41,934 bases of DNA, from contig JAVVPF010000028.1 in assembly GCA_036655895.1 (NCBI GenBank), positions 1-41,934 on the forward strand, given 5' to 3'. Positions 8,029 through 16,693 of this stretch are shown in pieces. This DNA comes from Cloacibacillus sp. (GTDB lineage Bacteria > Synergistota > Synergistia > Synergistales > Synergistaceae). A model generated the notes under the pieces. It was not told where the DNA came from. It made no database searches and worked only from the letters and a program-made list of their open reading frames with translations. The stretch's first letter is position 1, and every line of letters begins with the position of its first letter. The position numbers and the translations under genes were made by a program.

Positions 8029-10077
8029 CTACGCTTCATGGTTTTCTTTTTGCTCAAAGAAGGCGTCGTTTGCAAGAGCTTTGAGCTTTTCCGCCCCAAG
8101 GCCTTCTGTGCGGATGAGCCAGTCTACGTCTTCCTTTGCCTGCCGTGCCAAGTCTATGTCCTTCACTGGGTCCGCCGCTTTGAAGCTCTGGGCTCCGTGC
8201 TGCATCGTTCCGGTAAGCTCGCCCGCTCCGCGAAAGGCTAGGTCCGCCTCCGCTATCTTAAAGCCGTCCGTCGTCTGTGCGAACAGAGAAAGTCTGGACG
8301 GCGCCGGCTGCTCGTCTGATATGAGCACGCAGAGGCCGCGCCTTTTTCCGCGCCCGACCCTGCCGCGCATCTGGTGCAGCTGCGAGAGGCCGTAACGCTC
8401 CGGCGCCTCTATTATTATGACGCTCGCCTCGGGCACGTTGACTCCCACTTCAAGCACAGTTGTGCCGACAAGTATCTTGGCGTCTCCTGCGCGGAACTTA
8501 TCAAGCGCCGCCTCTTTTTCCGCGTAATCCATCTGGCCGTGGATAAGCGACGCGGGAATGGGCGGCAGTTTTTTCACCAGCCACTCAAAACGTTTTTTCG
8601 CCGCGGGCAGCGCGGCCGCTGGATCTTCTTCAACGCGCGGGCATATCCAAAAGGTGCGGCCGCCCGATGCGGTCTCTTTTATCAAAAAACGCATCAGTTC
8701 GGGCATCTGTTGTGAAGTTATTATCCTGGTGGCGACGGGAGTGCGGCCGGGCGGCATCTCGTCTATTACGGATATTTCAAGATCTCCGTATATAGTCTGC
8801 GCCGTCGTTCTGGGGATGGGGGTAGCGCTCATCATAAGAAGGTGGGCGCGCGGCGCGCGCTCGATGAGGGCAGCTCTCTGACGCACGCCGAAGCGCTGCT
8901 GCTCGTCTATTATGGCGGCGCCCAGCATGTGGAATGACGCCTCTTCGGAGAGCAGCGAATGCGTGCCTGCCGCTACCTCTATCGCGCCGTCCGCAAGGCC
9001 GGCAAGTATCTCGCGGCGCGCGGCGGGCTTTACCGACGCGGTGAGCAGAGCGCATCTTACACCAAGAGGCGCAAGATATTTTTCAGCCTCCGCGTAAAGC
9101 TGAGCCGCCAAAGTTTCCGTCGGCGCAAGAAGGACGGTTTGCGCGCCGCTGTCGCAGAGGCCCGCGGCAAAGGCTGCGGCGACCAGACTTTTACCGCAGC
9201 CGACGTCGCCCTGGAGCAGACGACGCATTGGGCGTCCCTGTGAGGCGTCTCCATAAATTTCCGCTATCGCCTTTGTCTGCGCCGAGGTCGGCGTGAAGGG
9301 AAGAGATTTCATCAGCGCATCATATATTGGGCCGCGCGCGGCCTTGACGGCGTTTTTTTCGGAGTTTTTGGCGCGCATCGCGGCAAGCGCCGCTTGAAGC
9401 GTAAAGAGTTCTTCGTAGGCGAGCCTGCGCCGCGCCTCCTTCCAGCTTTCGGGCGAGTCGGGAACGTGCATTTGGGATATTGCGGCCGCAATAGGCATAA
9501 GGTTGTTTTTTTCAATTAGCGAAGCGGGCAGGCGTTCTTCAAGAAGCGGCGCAAAACGCGCCGCCGTGTCTTTTGTAAACTGGCGCAGCCATTTCTGCGT
9601 CAGCCCCTCCGTAAGCGGATAGACCGGAACGATGCCCGCAAAGGCCTCGGGCGCCGCTCCCACGGCAAATTCCGGAGAGGCCATCTGCAGCGTGGAGCCG
9701 CGAAAGAGCGGCATTCCAAAGAGCGCGGCCTCCGCGCCTTCGCACAGCATACGATTGAGGCCGCGTATGTTGAACCACACGGCCTCCATTTCGCCTGTGC
9801 CGTCTGTCAGGCGGCAGGTGGTTATGAGTTTGTTGTTGCCGACAAGCCGTCTGGTTTCCAGAAAGACGACTCGGGCAAAGACGACGGATGGCGCGCCCGG
9901 CACGAGTTCCGATATTTTAGTGACGCGGCGTCTGTCCTCGTACCGGCGCGGGAAAAAATAAAGAAGGTCATAGACGGTGCAAAGCCCCATCCGTTCCAGC
10001 TTAGCGGAGCGTCCGGGGCCTGCGCCTTTAAGGCTCGTTATTGGCGATGCCGGCGTCGCCTTCAGAGTTTTTATCAA
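8029..10077 (-). CDS. recG: ATP-dependent DNA helicase RecG
   Basis: Superfamily 2 helicase that remodels stalled forks and Holliday junctions. N-terminal wedge domain: SLKGAGPGRSAKLERMGLCTVYDLLYFFPRRYEDR. Walker A GDVGCGKS at 290-297, Walker B DEQQ at 391-394 (the RecG form of the DEAH box), motif III MSATPIPRT, and the C-terminal GRVGRG motif VI with a following TRG region. 682 aa matches RecG. The start is TTG at 10077: the frame is closed by the in-frame divIVA stop 21 bp upstream, and later ATGs would cut the wedge. There is no Shine-Dalgarno, so translation is probably coupled to divIVA. Last gene of the eight-gene operon. Confidence 0.96.
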   Translation of the reverse strand: MIKTLKATPASPITSLKGAGPGRSAKLERMGLCTVYDLLYFFPRRYEDRRRVTKISELVPGAPSVVFARVVFLETRRLVGNNKLITTCRLTDGTGEMEAVWFNIRGLNRMLCEGAEAALFGMPLFRGSTLQMASPEFAVGAAPEAFAGIVPVYPLTEGLTQKWLRQFTKDTAARFAPLLEERLPASLIEKNNLMPIAAAISQMHVPDSPESWKEARRRLAYEELFTLQAALAAMRAKNSEKNAVKAARGPIYDALMKSLPFTPTSAQTKAIAEIYGDASQGRPMRRLLQGDVGCGKSLVAAAFAAGLCDSGAQTVLLAPTETLAAQLYAEAEKYLAPLGVRCALLTASVKPAARREILAGLADGAIEVAAGTHSLLSEEASFHMLGAAIIDEQQRFGVRQRAALIERAPRAHLLMMSATPIPRTTAQTIYGDLEISVIDEMPPGRTPVATRIITSQQMPELMRFLIKETASGGRTFWICPRVEEDPAAALPAAKKRFEWLVKKLPPIPASLIHGQMDYAEKEAALDKFRAGDAKILVGTTVLEVGVNVPEASVIIIEAPERYGLSQLHQMRGRVGRGKRRGLCVLISDEQPAPSRLSLFAQTTDGFKIAEADLAFRGAGELTGTMQHGAQSFKAADPVKDIDLARQAKEDVDWLIRTEGLGAEKLKALANDAFFEQKENHEA

Positions 10078-10098
10078 ACTGAGGAGGAGAGGCGCGCG

Positions 10099-10737
10099 CT
10101 ATTTTGCGCGGTCAGAGCCGAAGAGTTCGTTTGGGTCAACGCCGAGTATGCCGCAGGCCGCCTCGAAATCTTTGCGTCCCGTCTGCGCGCGCGGAGTTTC
10201 GTCCTCTTCCGGGCAGGGCGCGTCCGCCGATTCCGTCTCGTTCATTCCCTCAAGCACGCTTTCTACGGCACCAGCCATAGCCGAGGCTGTCAAGCACTGA
10301 GTGAGCTGAGCGTCAAACTTGGCAAGCATGCCGCGGAACTCCTGCGCGTACATCTCGCGGATATTTTTTATCTGAGCGACGCCGCAGCGCAGTCCTTCGG
10401 CCTCCTGCGCGGCTTCGGCGCGGATCTTCTCCGCCTCTTCCTTCGCTGAGGAGAGTATTTTATTTGCCTGGTCTCGCGCGCTTTTTACGCGCTCGTCTGC
10501 GCTCTTCTGCGCCATCAGCAGCGCCTCATGGAGCACGTCCTTCATGCGCTCAAATTCCGCAAGGCTCTCCTGTTTCGCGGCAAGTTCACGCTCCAGCTCT
10601 TTGTTCTTCTGGTTGTAATTCTGGAGGGTCTCCGCGACATGGTCGAGAAACTCGTCGACCTCCGTGGCGTCGTAACCGCGAAGGCTCTTCTTGAACGACT
10701 GGTTTACAACATCAAGCGAAGTTAAAAGATCTGACAT
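10099..10737 (-). CDS. divIVA: DivIVA family cell-division/polarity protein
   Basis: Coiled-coil membrane-curvature-binding protein that marks septum and poles in other bacteria. The N-terminal DivIVA lipid-binding domain is clear (TSLDVVNQSFKKSLRGYDATEVDEFLDHV), followed by a long coiled coil (about residues 32-125, rich in E, K, A and Q) and an acidic C-terminal tail. 212 aa. The ATG abuts the yggS stop directly (TAA then ATG), with AAGGAG inside the yggS end. Its place next to yggS and an HlyD-like gene resembles the division cluster of Clostridia, but sepF and ylmG/ylmH are missing here. Confidence 0.92.
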   Translation of the reverse strand: MSDLLTSLDVVNQSFKKSLRGYDATEVDEFLDHVAETLQNYNQKNKELERELAAKQESLAEFERMKDVLHEALLMAQKSADERVKSARDQANKILSSAKEEAEKIRAEAAQEAEGLRCGVAQIKNIREMYAQEFRGMLAKFDAQLTQCLTASAMAGAVESVLEGMNETESADAPCPEEDETPRAQTGRKDFEAACGILGVDPNELFGSDRAK

Positions 10738-11472
10738 TTATATACACTCCTTTTTCAGGTAGGATGTTTCAGCATAACTGCGTTCGCCGAAGATGGCGCT
10801 TCCTATACGGACGATGGTGCTTCCTTCTTCTATCGCCGTGCGGAAATCTCCGCTCATGCCCATTGAAAGTTCAGGAAGCTCAAGGCCTGTGGCCGTGCTC
10901 AGGCTGTCGCGCAGCTTTCGCAGGCCGCCGAAGGCGCCGCGCAGTTCCGTCTCGTTTTCCGTGTTGGCCGCAACTGTCATGAGCCCCTCTATTGAAAGCG
11001 CCGGGCAATGCTTCAGAATATGGAGCATAAGCGCCTCGGCATCTTCCGGTACGACGCCGTTTTTTGCGGCCTCGCGCGACATGTTCACCTCTATAAAAAT
11101 CGGAAAGCGCAGATGATCTCCTTCGTTGAGTACGCGATCGAGCGCGACGGCCGTCTCAAGCGAATCAATGCTTTCAATGAGCTGAAAAGATTCAAGCGCG
11201 CGCCGTATCTTGTTGCGCTGCAAGTGTCCTATGAGGTGCCATGGGCAGCTTTTTACACCCTCGGGCCATTCGCCGCGCTTTGAGTACGCCTCCTGAACGC
11301 GGTTTTCTCCGATGAGGTCTATCAGCCCTGCCGCTTCGACCATCAGTTCGACTGGGTGATACTTCGTGACGCCCATCAGTTTTATTTGAGAGGGCGAGCG
11401 CCCGCTCTTTGACGCGGCCTCCGCGATCTCCGCCTTGATTTTTTCAATGTTTTCTTTTACGTTCGTCACCAT
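10738..11472 (-). CDS. yggS: YggS/PROSC family PLP homeostasis protein
   Basis: Single-domain alanine-racemase-like TIM barrel that binds pyridoxal phosphate and buffers the PLP pool; no catalytic activity is established for the family. The PLP lysine is K37 in LMGVTKYHP. Further family motifs: IGENRVQEA, WHLIGHLQRNK and LSMGMSGDFRTAIEEGSTIVRIGSAIFG near the C-terminus. 244 aa is full length. It overlaps the HlyD-like gene by 7 bp and abuts divIVA, so it sits in the middle of a tightly packed operon. Confidence 0.94.
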   Translation of the reverse strand: MVTNVKENIEKIKAEIAEAASKSGRSPSQIKLMGVTKYHPVELMVEAAGLIDLIGENRVQEAYSKRGEWPEGVKSCPWHLIGHLQRNKIRRALESFQLIESIDSLETAVALDRVLNEGDHLRFPIFIEVNMSREAAKNGVVPEDAEALMLHILKHCPALSIEGLMTVAANTENETELRGAFGGLRKLRDSLSTATGLELPELSMGMSGDFRTAIEEGSTIVRIGSAIFGERSYAETSYLKKECI

Positions 11473-12401
11473 AGCTGGATCCTTCCCTCTCGGGCCTCCG
11501 ACGCGTCCGCGACTATGGCGTCGCCCACGGAAATGCCCTTCGTCACGATAAATCTGTTGTTTTCGATTTTCCTGCCCTCTATCGGGACAAAAACCACGCG
11601 GGCGCCGCGAATGAGATATACCCCAAGCACACCGTCTTTGGCAACTGTCGCGGAAGACGGCACCAGCGCGCCTTCGGTCTGCCCCGCGTCTATTGTAAGC
11701 TGGTAGTTTCTGGACATTACAAAGTCAGGCGGGAACCACGGCATGGTCAGGTATATTTTTGTAAGAGGCCCCGTCTGCTGGGTGACTCGCACATCCGCCA
11801 TAGAGGTGGTGTCGCCCATGTCGTATTTTATCTTTACCTTTTTGCGTTTCAGCTGTTCCTCGACGTCGCCGTCGGGCCGCATCAGGCCGATGAAGCGCAG
11901 TTCCTGCGGCTGTTCGATTATCTTGCCAACTATCTGGCCGCGCGCGACCTGCGTATTGTCGTTAAAAAGGTTGATCTTTACCGGCTTTTTAAACTGTTTG
12001 CCGTCGCCCGGCCAAAGAGCGGAATAACGCCATTTTGACTCGCGTCCGTCCTTCCCCGCTACAAAATAGCCCTGTTGATAGGCCTTCACCTCGCGTCCTC
12101 CGACGCGCGCCACGACCGCGCCGCGCCCGACGCGCACAGGCCCGCGCCCCAGCGGATAGCTGAGCGCGCCGTTTGTCGGAGACAGAAGCACGTTTTCCTT
12201 CCACAGCAAAAGACCGTCCACCTTTATGACCTGCGTCTCGATCCCGGGCACAGCCCATGTTATTTCAGGATGCAGGTATTCATAGCGATCGAAATATTCC
12301 TTAAAGGCCCAGATCCAGAGGATTACGATGATGACGACGCCTATCCAGTAGGAGATGCGGAGATTCCTTTTTTTACCTTCAGGGACGAAGCGTCTTACCA
12401 T
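11466..12401 (-). CDS. Membrane-anchored HlyD-like protein of the division cluster
   Basis: One N-terminal transmembrane helix (about residues 18-33) after a basic start, then an extracytoplasmic part. The segment PLGRGPVRVGRGAVVARVGGREVKAYQQGYFV looks like the biotinyl-lipoyl-like hairpin of HlyD/RND adaptor proteins, and a second beta-rich domain follows to residue 311. No transporter partner is adjacent. Similar HlyD-like genes precede yggS in clostridial division clusters, so a role in envelope or division is possible but inferred. No clear Shine-Dalgarno; it starts 6 nt after the HAD gene stop. It overlaps yggS by 7 bp. Confidence 0.65.
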   Translation of the reverse strand: MVRRFVPEGKKRNLRISYWIGVVIIVILWIWAFKEYFDRYEYLHPEITWAVPGIETQVIKVDGLLLWKENVLLSPTNGALSYPLGRGPVRVGRGAVVARVGGREVKAYQQGYFVAGKDGRESKWRYSALWPGDGKQFKKPVKINLFNDNTQVARGQIVGKIIEQPQELRFIGLMRPDGDVEEQLKRKKVKIKYDMGDTTSMADVRVTQQTGPLTKIYLTMPWFPPDFVMSRNYQLTIDAGQTEGALVPSSATVAKDGVLGVYLIRGARVVFVPIEGRKIENNRFIVTKGISVGDAIVADASEAREGRIQLW

Positions 12402-12407
12402 CTTTTT

Positions 12408-13049
12408 TTATTTAAGCCCGCAAAGCGGCGCCATCTCTATAAGGTCGGAGCAGACGCGCCATGCGCCCGCCGCCGCAAGGCCGTCCTCGTCAAAATTTCC
12501 CGTGGTCATGCCCACGCCGCGCACTCCGGCCGCTGCCGCGGTCTTCATGTCGATGTCGGTGTCGCCCACGTAGAGCGTTTTTTCGCAAGAAACGCCAAGA
12601 CGTTCTATGCCGAGCAGAAGCGCCTCCGGGTCCGGCTTCGCGTTGGTCACGTCTTCGAGCCCAACGATCGCGTCCATAAACGGCGTCAGCTTCGTCGAAT
12701 CAAGCACCTTGCGCGCAAAACGCCTGTTTGAAACGACGCCGGTCTTTATGCCAGCAGCGCGCAGCTTGGAAAGCAGCGCCTCCGTGTTCGGGAATAGGAT
12801 GATCTCGTCCTGCTCCACTCCGCGAAATTGCGCCCGGTAATATTCTATCCACTCGTCCTTATAGTCGCCCCAGTACTGCTGCCAGCAGTCTTCAATGGGA
12901 AGGCCTATGCCGGCAAGCACCGCCTCACGCGAGACGGTAGCCAGGCCGTAGGCTGCGGCAAGCAGATTTGTGCATTTATGTATTGCGTAGCTGCTGTCGG
13001 CCAGCGTCATGTCAAAATCAAAAATCACCGCTTCTATATCTGTAGCCAT
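12408..13049 (-). CDS. HAD superfamily phosphatase, phosphoglycolate phosphatase-like
   Basis: HAD hydrolase with the nucleophile motif FDFDMT (D11 and D13), motif II VVSNRR, motif III lysine in NAKPDPEA and motif IV GDTDIDM. The alpha-helical cap between residues about 18 and 85 makes it a subclass I (Gph/PpaX-like) enzyme. 213 aa. Substrate unknown; 2-phosphoglycolate or pyrophosphate would be the family guesses. It sits 3 bp after the rlmI-like gene and 6 bp before the HlyD-like gene. Confidence 0.88.
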   Translation of the reverse strand: MATDIEAVIFDFDMTLADSSYAIHKCTNLLAAAYGLATVSREAVLAGIGLPIEDCWQQYWGDYKDEWIEYYRAQFRGVEQDEIILFPNTEALLSKLRAAGIKTGVVSNRRFARKVLDSTKLTPFMDAIVGLEDVTNAKPDPEALLLGIERLGVSCEKTLYVGDTDIDMKTAAAAGVRGVGMTTGNFDEDGLAAAGAWRVCSDLIEMAPLCGLK

Positions 13050-13052
13050 TCG

Positions 13053-14246
13053 TTACTCTACCCCCATTACAAAACCCTTGAGGTAATCCGTTTCAGGCAC
13101 TCCAAGCAGCGCTGGATGGTCCTGAGGCTGGTGTATCTCGTGTACGACGCGGCATGTCCTCTCCGCGTCTTTTGCGGCGTCTCTCAGAGTATCAAGCAGC
13201 ATGTCGCGCGTGAAGGCGTGGCTGCATGAGAGGAAGGCGAGATGCCCTCCCTGTTCGAGTCTGCGAAAGCCGCGCACTGCAAGTTCCTTATAGCCGCGGC
13301 GCGCAGAGTCCAGCTTGTCACGCGACGGAGAGAAGGGCGGCGGGTCCATTATGACGAGGTCAAAACGCCTGCGCTCCGCGTCCATTTCGCGCATGATGTC
13401 AAAGGCGTTGCCGCAGCGAAAGACCGTCTTGTCCGGCAGGTCGTTCAGCGCCATGTTTTCCTTCGCGCGGTCGAGCGCGGGCTGAGACTGGTCGATGGCC
13501 GTGACGGAGGCCGCGCCCATTTTCAGCGCGTGCAGCGCGAAATGGCCCTGGAAGCTGAAACAGTCTAGCACTTCGGCTCCGGCGTAGAGCGGGTCAAGCA
13601 GCGCCGGTACGTTGCGCACGTCGAGGTAGGCGCCAGTCTTCTGACCGCCCGCGATGTCTACAAGCTCAAACGTATCGCCTATCTTCACCTTGATAGGCCC
13701 TTCCGGCATTTCACCAAGAAGCGGTTTTATTTCGTGCGGTATGCCCTCTTTATCGAGATGTTTCGTGTCGTTGCGAAGGATTATCGCGGAGAGTTTCTTT
13801 ACTTTGCGGAATGTGGCCGCGACCTCCTCAGCGTGGCGGTACCAGCCCATGACAGAAAGCTGGAGCGAGAGCACGTCGCCGTAAAGGTCTGCCGTTATGC
13901 CGGGGAGCATGTCTCCCTCGCCGTGGACCCAGCGGAAAGATTGATCGTTGGGGCACCATTTTTTGCGCACGTCGAGCGCCGATTCTATGCGCCTGCGAAG
14001 GAGCTCTTTCTGGTTCGGCTCGTGGCTGCCAAAGGAAAGAGCGCGTATGCAGAGAGCTGTGTCGCTCCACAGTCCCCAGCCGAATATCTGCCCGCGTCTA
14101 TCCGTAAAGGAGACGATGTCTCCCGGAGCGCATGAGGGGGCCTGGCTCAGATGTCCGCGGAAAATCCACGGATGACGGGCCTTGACCCTTTCGATGCCGC
14201 TCTCATTGAGCACGGCGCGGCGCATTGCTTTTTTTGAAACCGTCAT
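13053..14246 (-). CDS. rlmI: RlmI-like class I SAM-dependent rRNA (cytosine-C5) methyltransferase
   Basis: Expected to methylate a cytosine of 23S rRNA (C1962 in E. coli for RlmI). The N-terminal PUA domain includes ESGIERVKARHPWIFRGHL. The central EEHEI-like domain carries TGAYLDVRNV. The Rossmann methyltransferase domain has LDCFSFQGHFALHALKMGA (SAM-binding), AIDQS, and the catalytic-loop motif DLVIMDPPPFSPS. 397 aa matches RlmI (396). The start ATG shares its A with the folE2 stop (TAATG), indicating coupled translation. The exact target base cannot be told from sequence. Confidence 0.88.
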   Translation of the reverse strand: MTVSKKAMRRAVLNESGIERVKARHPWIFRGHLSQAPSCAPGDIVSFTDRRGQIFGWGLWSDTALCIRALSFGSHEPNQKELLRRRIESALDVRKKWCPNDQSFRWVHGEGDMLPGITADLYGDVLSLQLSVMGWYRHAEEVAATFRKVKKLSAIILRNDTKHLDKEGIPHEIKPLLGEMPEGPIKVKIGDTFELVDIAGGQKTGAYLDVRNVPALLDPLYAGAEVLDCFSFQGHFALHALKMGAASVTAIDQSQPALDRAKENMALNDLPDKTVFRCGNAFDIMREMDAERRRFDLVIMDPPPFSPSRDKLDSARRGYKELAVRGFRRLEQGGHLAFLSCSHAFTRDMLLDTLRDAAKDAERTCRVVHEIHQPQDHPALLGVPETDYLKGFVMGVE

Positions 14247-15019
14247 TAACGTTTGTCCCTTTCTATTACAGCAAAGGCATCGTGATTGTGTATGCTCTCG
14301 TGACTTGTCACAGAGACGCGGTACCAGACTACGCGGGCGTCGGCCTGCATCTTTAACGCAAGCTCCCGAACTGAGTCCTCTACGAAGCGTGGATTGCTGT
14401 AGGCCAGCTCCGTCACAAATTTTTCATCTTCCCGCTTAAGCAGGCTGTAAATTGGCGCCGAGGCGCATTCGTCGGCCATCTGCACAAGTTCCTCAAGCCA
14501 GACGAAATTTGAAAGACGCACAGCCATCTCGGCGTGCGCGCGCTGATTGTGCGCCCCAAATTCAGATATTTCCTTTGAACAGGGGCATAGCGTCTGTACA
14601 GGCGCCGTCACGGTCGTTACAAGGTCAAATACGTCGTCTGTGAGCTTTGCGTCAAACTGTATGTCGCAGCGTACGCGGCCTTTGGCTCCGCTCACCGGCG
14701 CGGTCTTTGTAATGAAATATGGGAAAGAAAATATGGTGTGCGCGTCGCGCGCCTTAAGGCGTTCCTTAAGGCTGCAAAGCAGCCCCTCCATATTATGAAA
14801 GGTGACGCTCTTTTCCTGCGCGCTGAGGACCTCTATAAAGCGGCTCATGTGCGTGCCTCGGTAATCCTGCGGCAGTGAGACGGAAAGGCTCACCTGGGCC
14901 ACGGTCTCCTGCGTCCCGTTCGTTCTGTCCGGCACGGAGATGGGCCACGAAATGTCCCGAATGCCTACGCGGTCTATCGCAAGGCGTCTGGTATCTGTTT
15001 CATTCTGAACGTCACGCAT
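14246..15019 (-). CDS. folE2: GTP cyclohydrolase FolE2 (type IB)
   Basis: Converts GTP to 7,8-dihydroneopterin triphosphate, the entry to folate and, with QueD, to queuosine. Family motifs: DRVGIRDISWPI, GTHMSRFIEVL, and the metal site TLCPCSKEISEFGAHNQRAH (C147 is the expected metal ligand). 257 aa. The start is set at ATG 15019 rather than the ATG at 15028 because GGGAGG directly abuts the upstream ATG but lies 9 nt from the downstream one. It overlaps queD by 8 bp, which argues for supply of the queuosine/7-deazaguanine pathway. Confidence 0.93.
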   Translation of the reverse strand: MRDVQNETDTRRLAIDRVGIRDISWPISVPDRTNGTQETVAQVSLSVSLPQDYRGTHMSRFIEVLSAQEKSVTFHNMEGLLCSLKERLKARDAHTIFSFPYFITKTAPVSGAKGRVRCDIQFDAKLTDDVFDLVTTVTAPVQTLCPCSKEISEFGAHNQRAHAEMAVRLSNFVWLEELVQMADECASAPIYSLLKREDEKFVTELAYSNPRFVEDSVRELALKMQADARVVWYRVSVTSHESIHNHDAFAVIERDKR

Positions 15020-15383
15020 CGGCGGCATCCTCCCTGCGGCAGATGACGGAAGAGCTTTCCGTCTCCCAGAGCCTCACAGAATAAAGGCGGCAGTTGTCGC
15101 GCGAAAGCGCGGCGTCAAGCTGTCTGAATATCCATATTGAGATATACTCCGCGGTAGGCTGCGGAAGGATATCGTTTATGTAGGCGTGGTCGAGCTTTGA
15201 AAGCACCAGCTCGTTTACGGCCTTCTTAAGGTCCACAAAATCATAGACCATCCCCTCTGAATCAGGAGCGCCTTCCAGCGTGATCCTCAGATGGTAGGTA
15301 TGCCCGTGCAGACGTTCACACTTTCCATGATAATGTATAAGATTATGCGCTGCATCAAATTTAAAGTCACGGCACAACAGCAT
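15012..15383 (-). CDS. queD: 6-carboxy-5,6,7,8-tetrahydropterin synthase QueD
   Basis: Converts dihydroneopterin triphosphate to 6-carboxytetrahydropterin, step 1 of queuosine synthesis after FolE. Zinc ligands H13, H26 and H28 (FDAAHNL and RLHGHTYH), catalytic Cys C22 in GKCERLHGH, and the substrate-binding region MVYDFVDLKKAV. 123 aa. The start is ATG 15383: GGGAGG lies 8 nt upstream of it and only 2 nt from the in-frame TTG at 15389. First gene of the eight-gene minus-strand operon, divergent from the flavoprotein. queC and queE are not in the window. Confidence 0.93.
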   Translation of the reverse strand: MLLCRDFKFDAAHNLIHYHGKCERLHGHTYHLRITLEGAPDSEGMVYDFVDLKKAVNELVLSKLDHAYINDILPQPTAEYISIWIFRQLDAALSRDNCRLYSVRLWETESSSVICRREDAADA

Positions 15384-15506
15384 CGACAAAACCTCCCGGG
15401 CGAATATATAGTGTTTATTGTACCACGCAGCTAATGATTAGTAGACTGTAAATAAATGAAATATATAAAAAATAAGAATGAGGGAGATTACGCGCCGCCA
15501 AAAGCG

Positions 15507-15512
15507 TATAAT
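15507..15512 (+). promoter_or_regulatory. Candidate -10 box for the flavoprotein gene
   Basis: TATAAT at 15507-15512, 40 bp before the chosen ATG. The -35 region (GAGATT at 17 nt) is poor. Confidence 0.4.
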
Positions 15513-15552
15513 ATAGACATTGGATACCTATGCAGCAAGGAGGAGAATTGTT

Positions 15553-16116
15553 ATGAGCGATAAAAAAGTTTTGACCATCCTGCTTGGAAGCCCGCGCGCC
15601 CAGGGCAACAGCGAACAGTTGGCGGACTCTCTCGCCAAGGGCGCGGAAGAAGCCGGCTATGAAGTGAGGAAGGTACGCCTCGCGCCGCTTACGCTGAAAG
15701 GCTGCGTCGACTGCCGCAAATGTTGGAGCACAGGCGCCCCCTGCGTCCAGAACGACGATATGGACAAAGTCTACCCTGATATGGAGGCGGCGGACGTGCT
15801 GGCCTTCGTATCGCCAGTCTACTTCTATTCATGGAGCTCACAGATCAAACCGGTATGGGACAGAATGCTTCCCTACTTCATGCAGGACGGCCCGAAGACC
15901 TTCAGAGGCAAAAAAGCGGTGCTGCTTTCTGTGGCCGGCGACAACGACGACAGCTGCTTTGAGGGCATCAAGTCCTCCTTCAAGGGCTGCTGCAATTACG
16001 CGGACTGGTCGATAGCCGGGATCATCTGCGCGCCCGCGATGTATCCGAAGACCGACATGGCCGACAAGGGCCGCAAGTTCCTCTTTGAGGCGTACGACCT
16101 GGGGAAAAATCTATAA
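15553..16116 (+). CDS. NADPH-dependent FMN reductase / iron-sulfur flavoprotein family
   Basis: Flavodoxin-like fold with the FMN phosphate loop GSPRAQGNS (residues 12-20) and SPVYFYSWSSQIKPVWDR, typical of the multimeric flavodoxin or NADPH-dependent FMN reductase family. It also has the cysteine cluster GCVDCRKCW...APC (C51, C54, C57, C64), the position where iron-sulfur flavoproteins carry a cluster; whether a cluster forms is not decided by sequence alone. 187 aa, cytosolic. ATG 15553 is chosen because AAGGAGGAG lies just upstream of it; the longer ORF from 15520 has no such site. Single-gene transcript closed by a strong terminator. Confidence 0.87.
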   Translation: MSDKKVLTILLGSPRAQGNSEQLADSLAKGAEEAGYEVRKVRLAPLTLKGCVDCRKCWSTGAPCVQNDDMDKVYPDMEAADVLAFVSPVYFYSWSSQIKPVWDRMLPYFMQDGPKTFRGKKAVLLSVAGDNDDSCFEGIKSSFKGCCNYADWSIAGIICAPAMYPKTDMADKGRKFLFEAYDLGKNL

Positions 16117-16195
16117 GGCGCGGACGGCGAGGCCTGTCGCGCGCGTTTTATGCGGGTGCTGACCTTCACAGCCTGACGCGATAAAAGAATACAGC

Positions 16196-16238
16196 AAAAG
16201 CCCCGTTCTCTCGCCTGTTGCGAGAGAACGGGGCTTTT
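16196..16238. terminator. Strong bidirectional terminator
   Basis: A 19-bp perfect stem: 16196-16214 pairs with 16220-16238, loop CTGTT, with A-tract and T-tract ends built in (AAAAGCCCC and GGGGCTTTT). It serves the flavoprotein gene (+) and the rplM-rpsI operon (-). Confidence 0.92.
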
Positions 16239-16273
16239 GTATTGTCTTGCCGAACAAAACTTCGGCGGGTTTT

Positions 16274-16675
16274 TTAACGCTTTGAGAACTGCTTGTTCGC
16301 GCGTGCGCCCTTGAGTCCGACCTTCTTGCGCTCTACCATGCGGGAGTCGCGCGTGAGGAAGCCGGCCTTTTTGAGGACGGGACGAAGGTTCGGGTTGAGC
16401 TTCAGAAGCGCGCGGGCTACGCCCATGCGGATAGCTCCGGCCTGACCTGTAAGACCGCCGCCGTGAGCGTTCACGAATACGTCGATCTTGCCTTCAACGC
16501 CTGCGGCCTGAACGGGCTGGATAGCCTGTGTCGCCCAGTAGACGCGGGGAAGGTAGTCTTTTACTTCACGATTGTTGATGAGGAACTGCCCTGTGCCTTC
16601 GCAAATGCGGACGCGGGCTATTGCGTTCTTTCTTCTGCCTGTGCCCCAGAGGAAAGCTGATTTTTTGTCTGCCAT
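16274..16675 (-). CDS. rpsI: 30S ribosomal protein S9
   Basis: Small-subunit protein whose C-terminal tail reaches the P-site tRNA. Recognised from GTGRRKNAIARVRI at the N-terminus, GGGLTGQAGAIRMGVARAL in the middle and the basic tail ending in RANKQFSKR. 133 aa is standard. GGTGG precedes the ATG. It follows rplM by 18 bp, the near-universal rplM-rpsI pair. Confidence 0.98.
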   Translation of the reverse strand: MADKKSAFLWGTGRRKNAIARVRICEGTGQFLINNREVKDYLPRVYWATQAIQPVQAAGVEGKIDVFVNAHGGGLTGQAGAIRMGVARALLKLNPNLRPVLKKAGFLTRDSRMVERKKVGLKGARANKQFSKR

Positions 16676-16693
16676 TTTATTCCACCCCTATCC

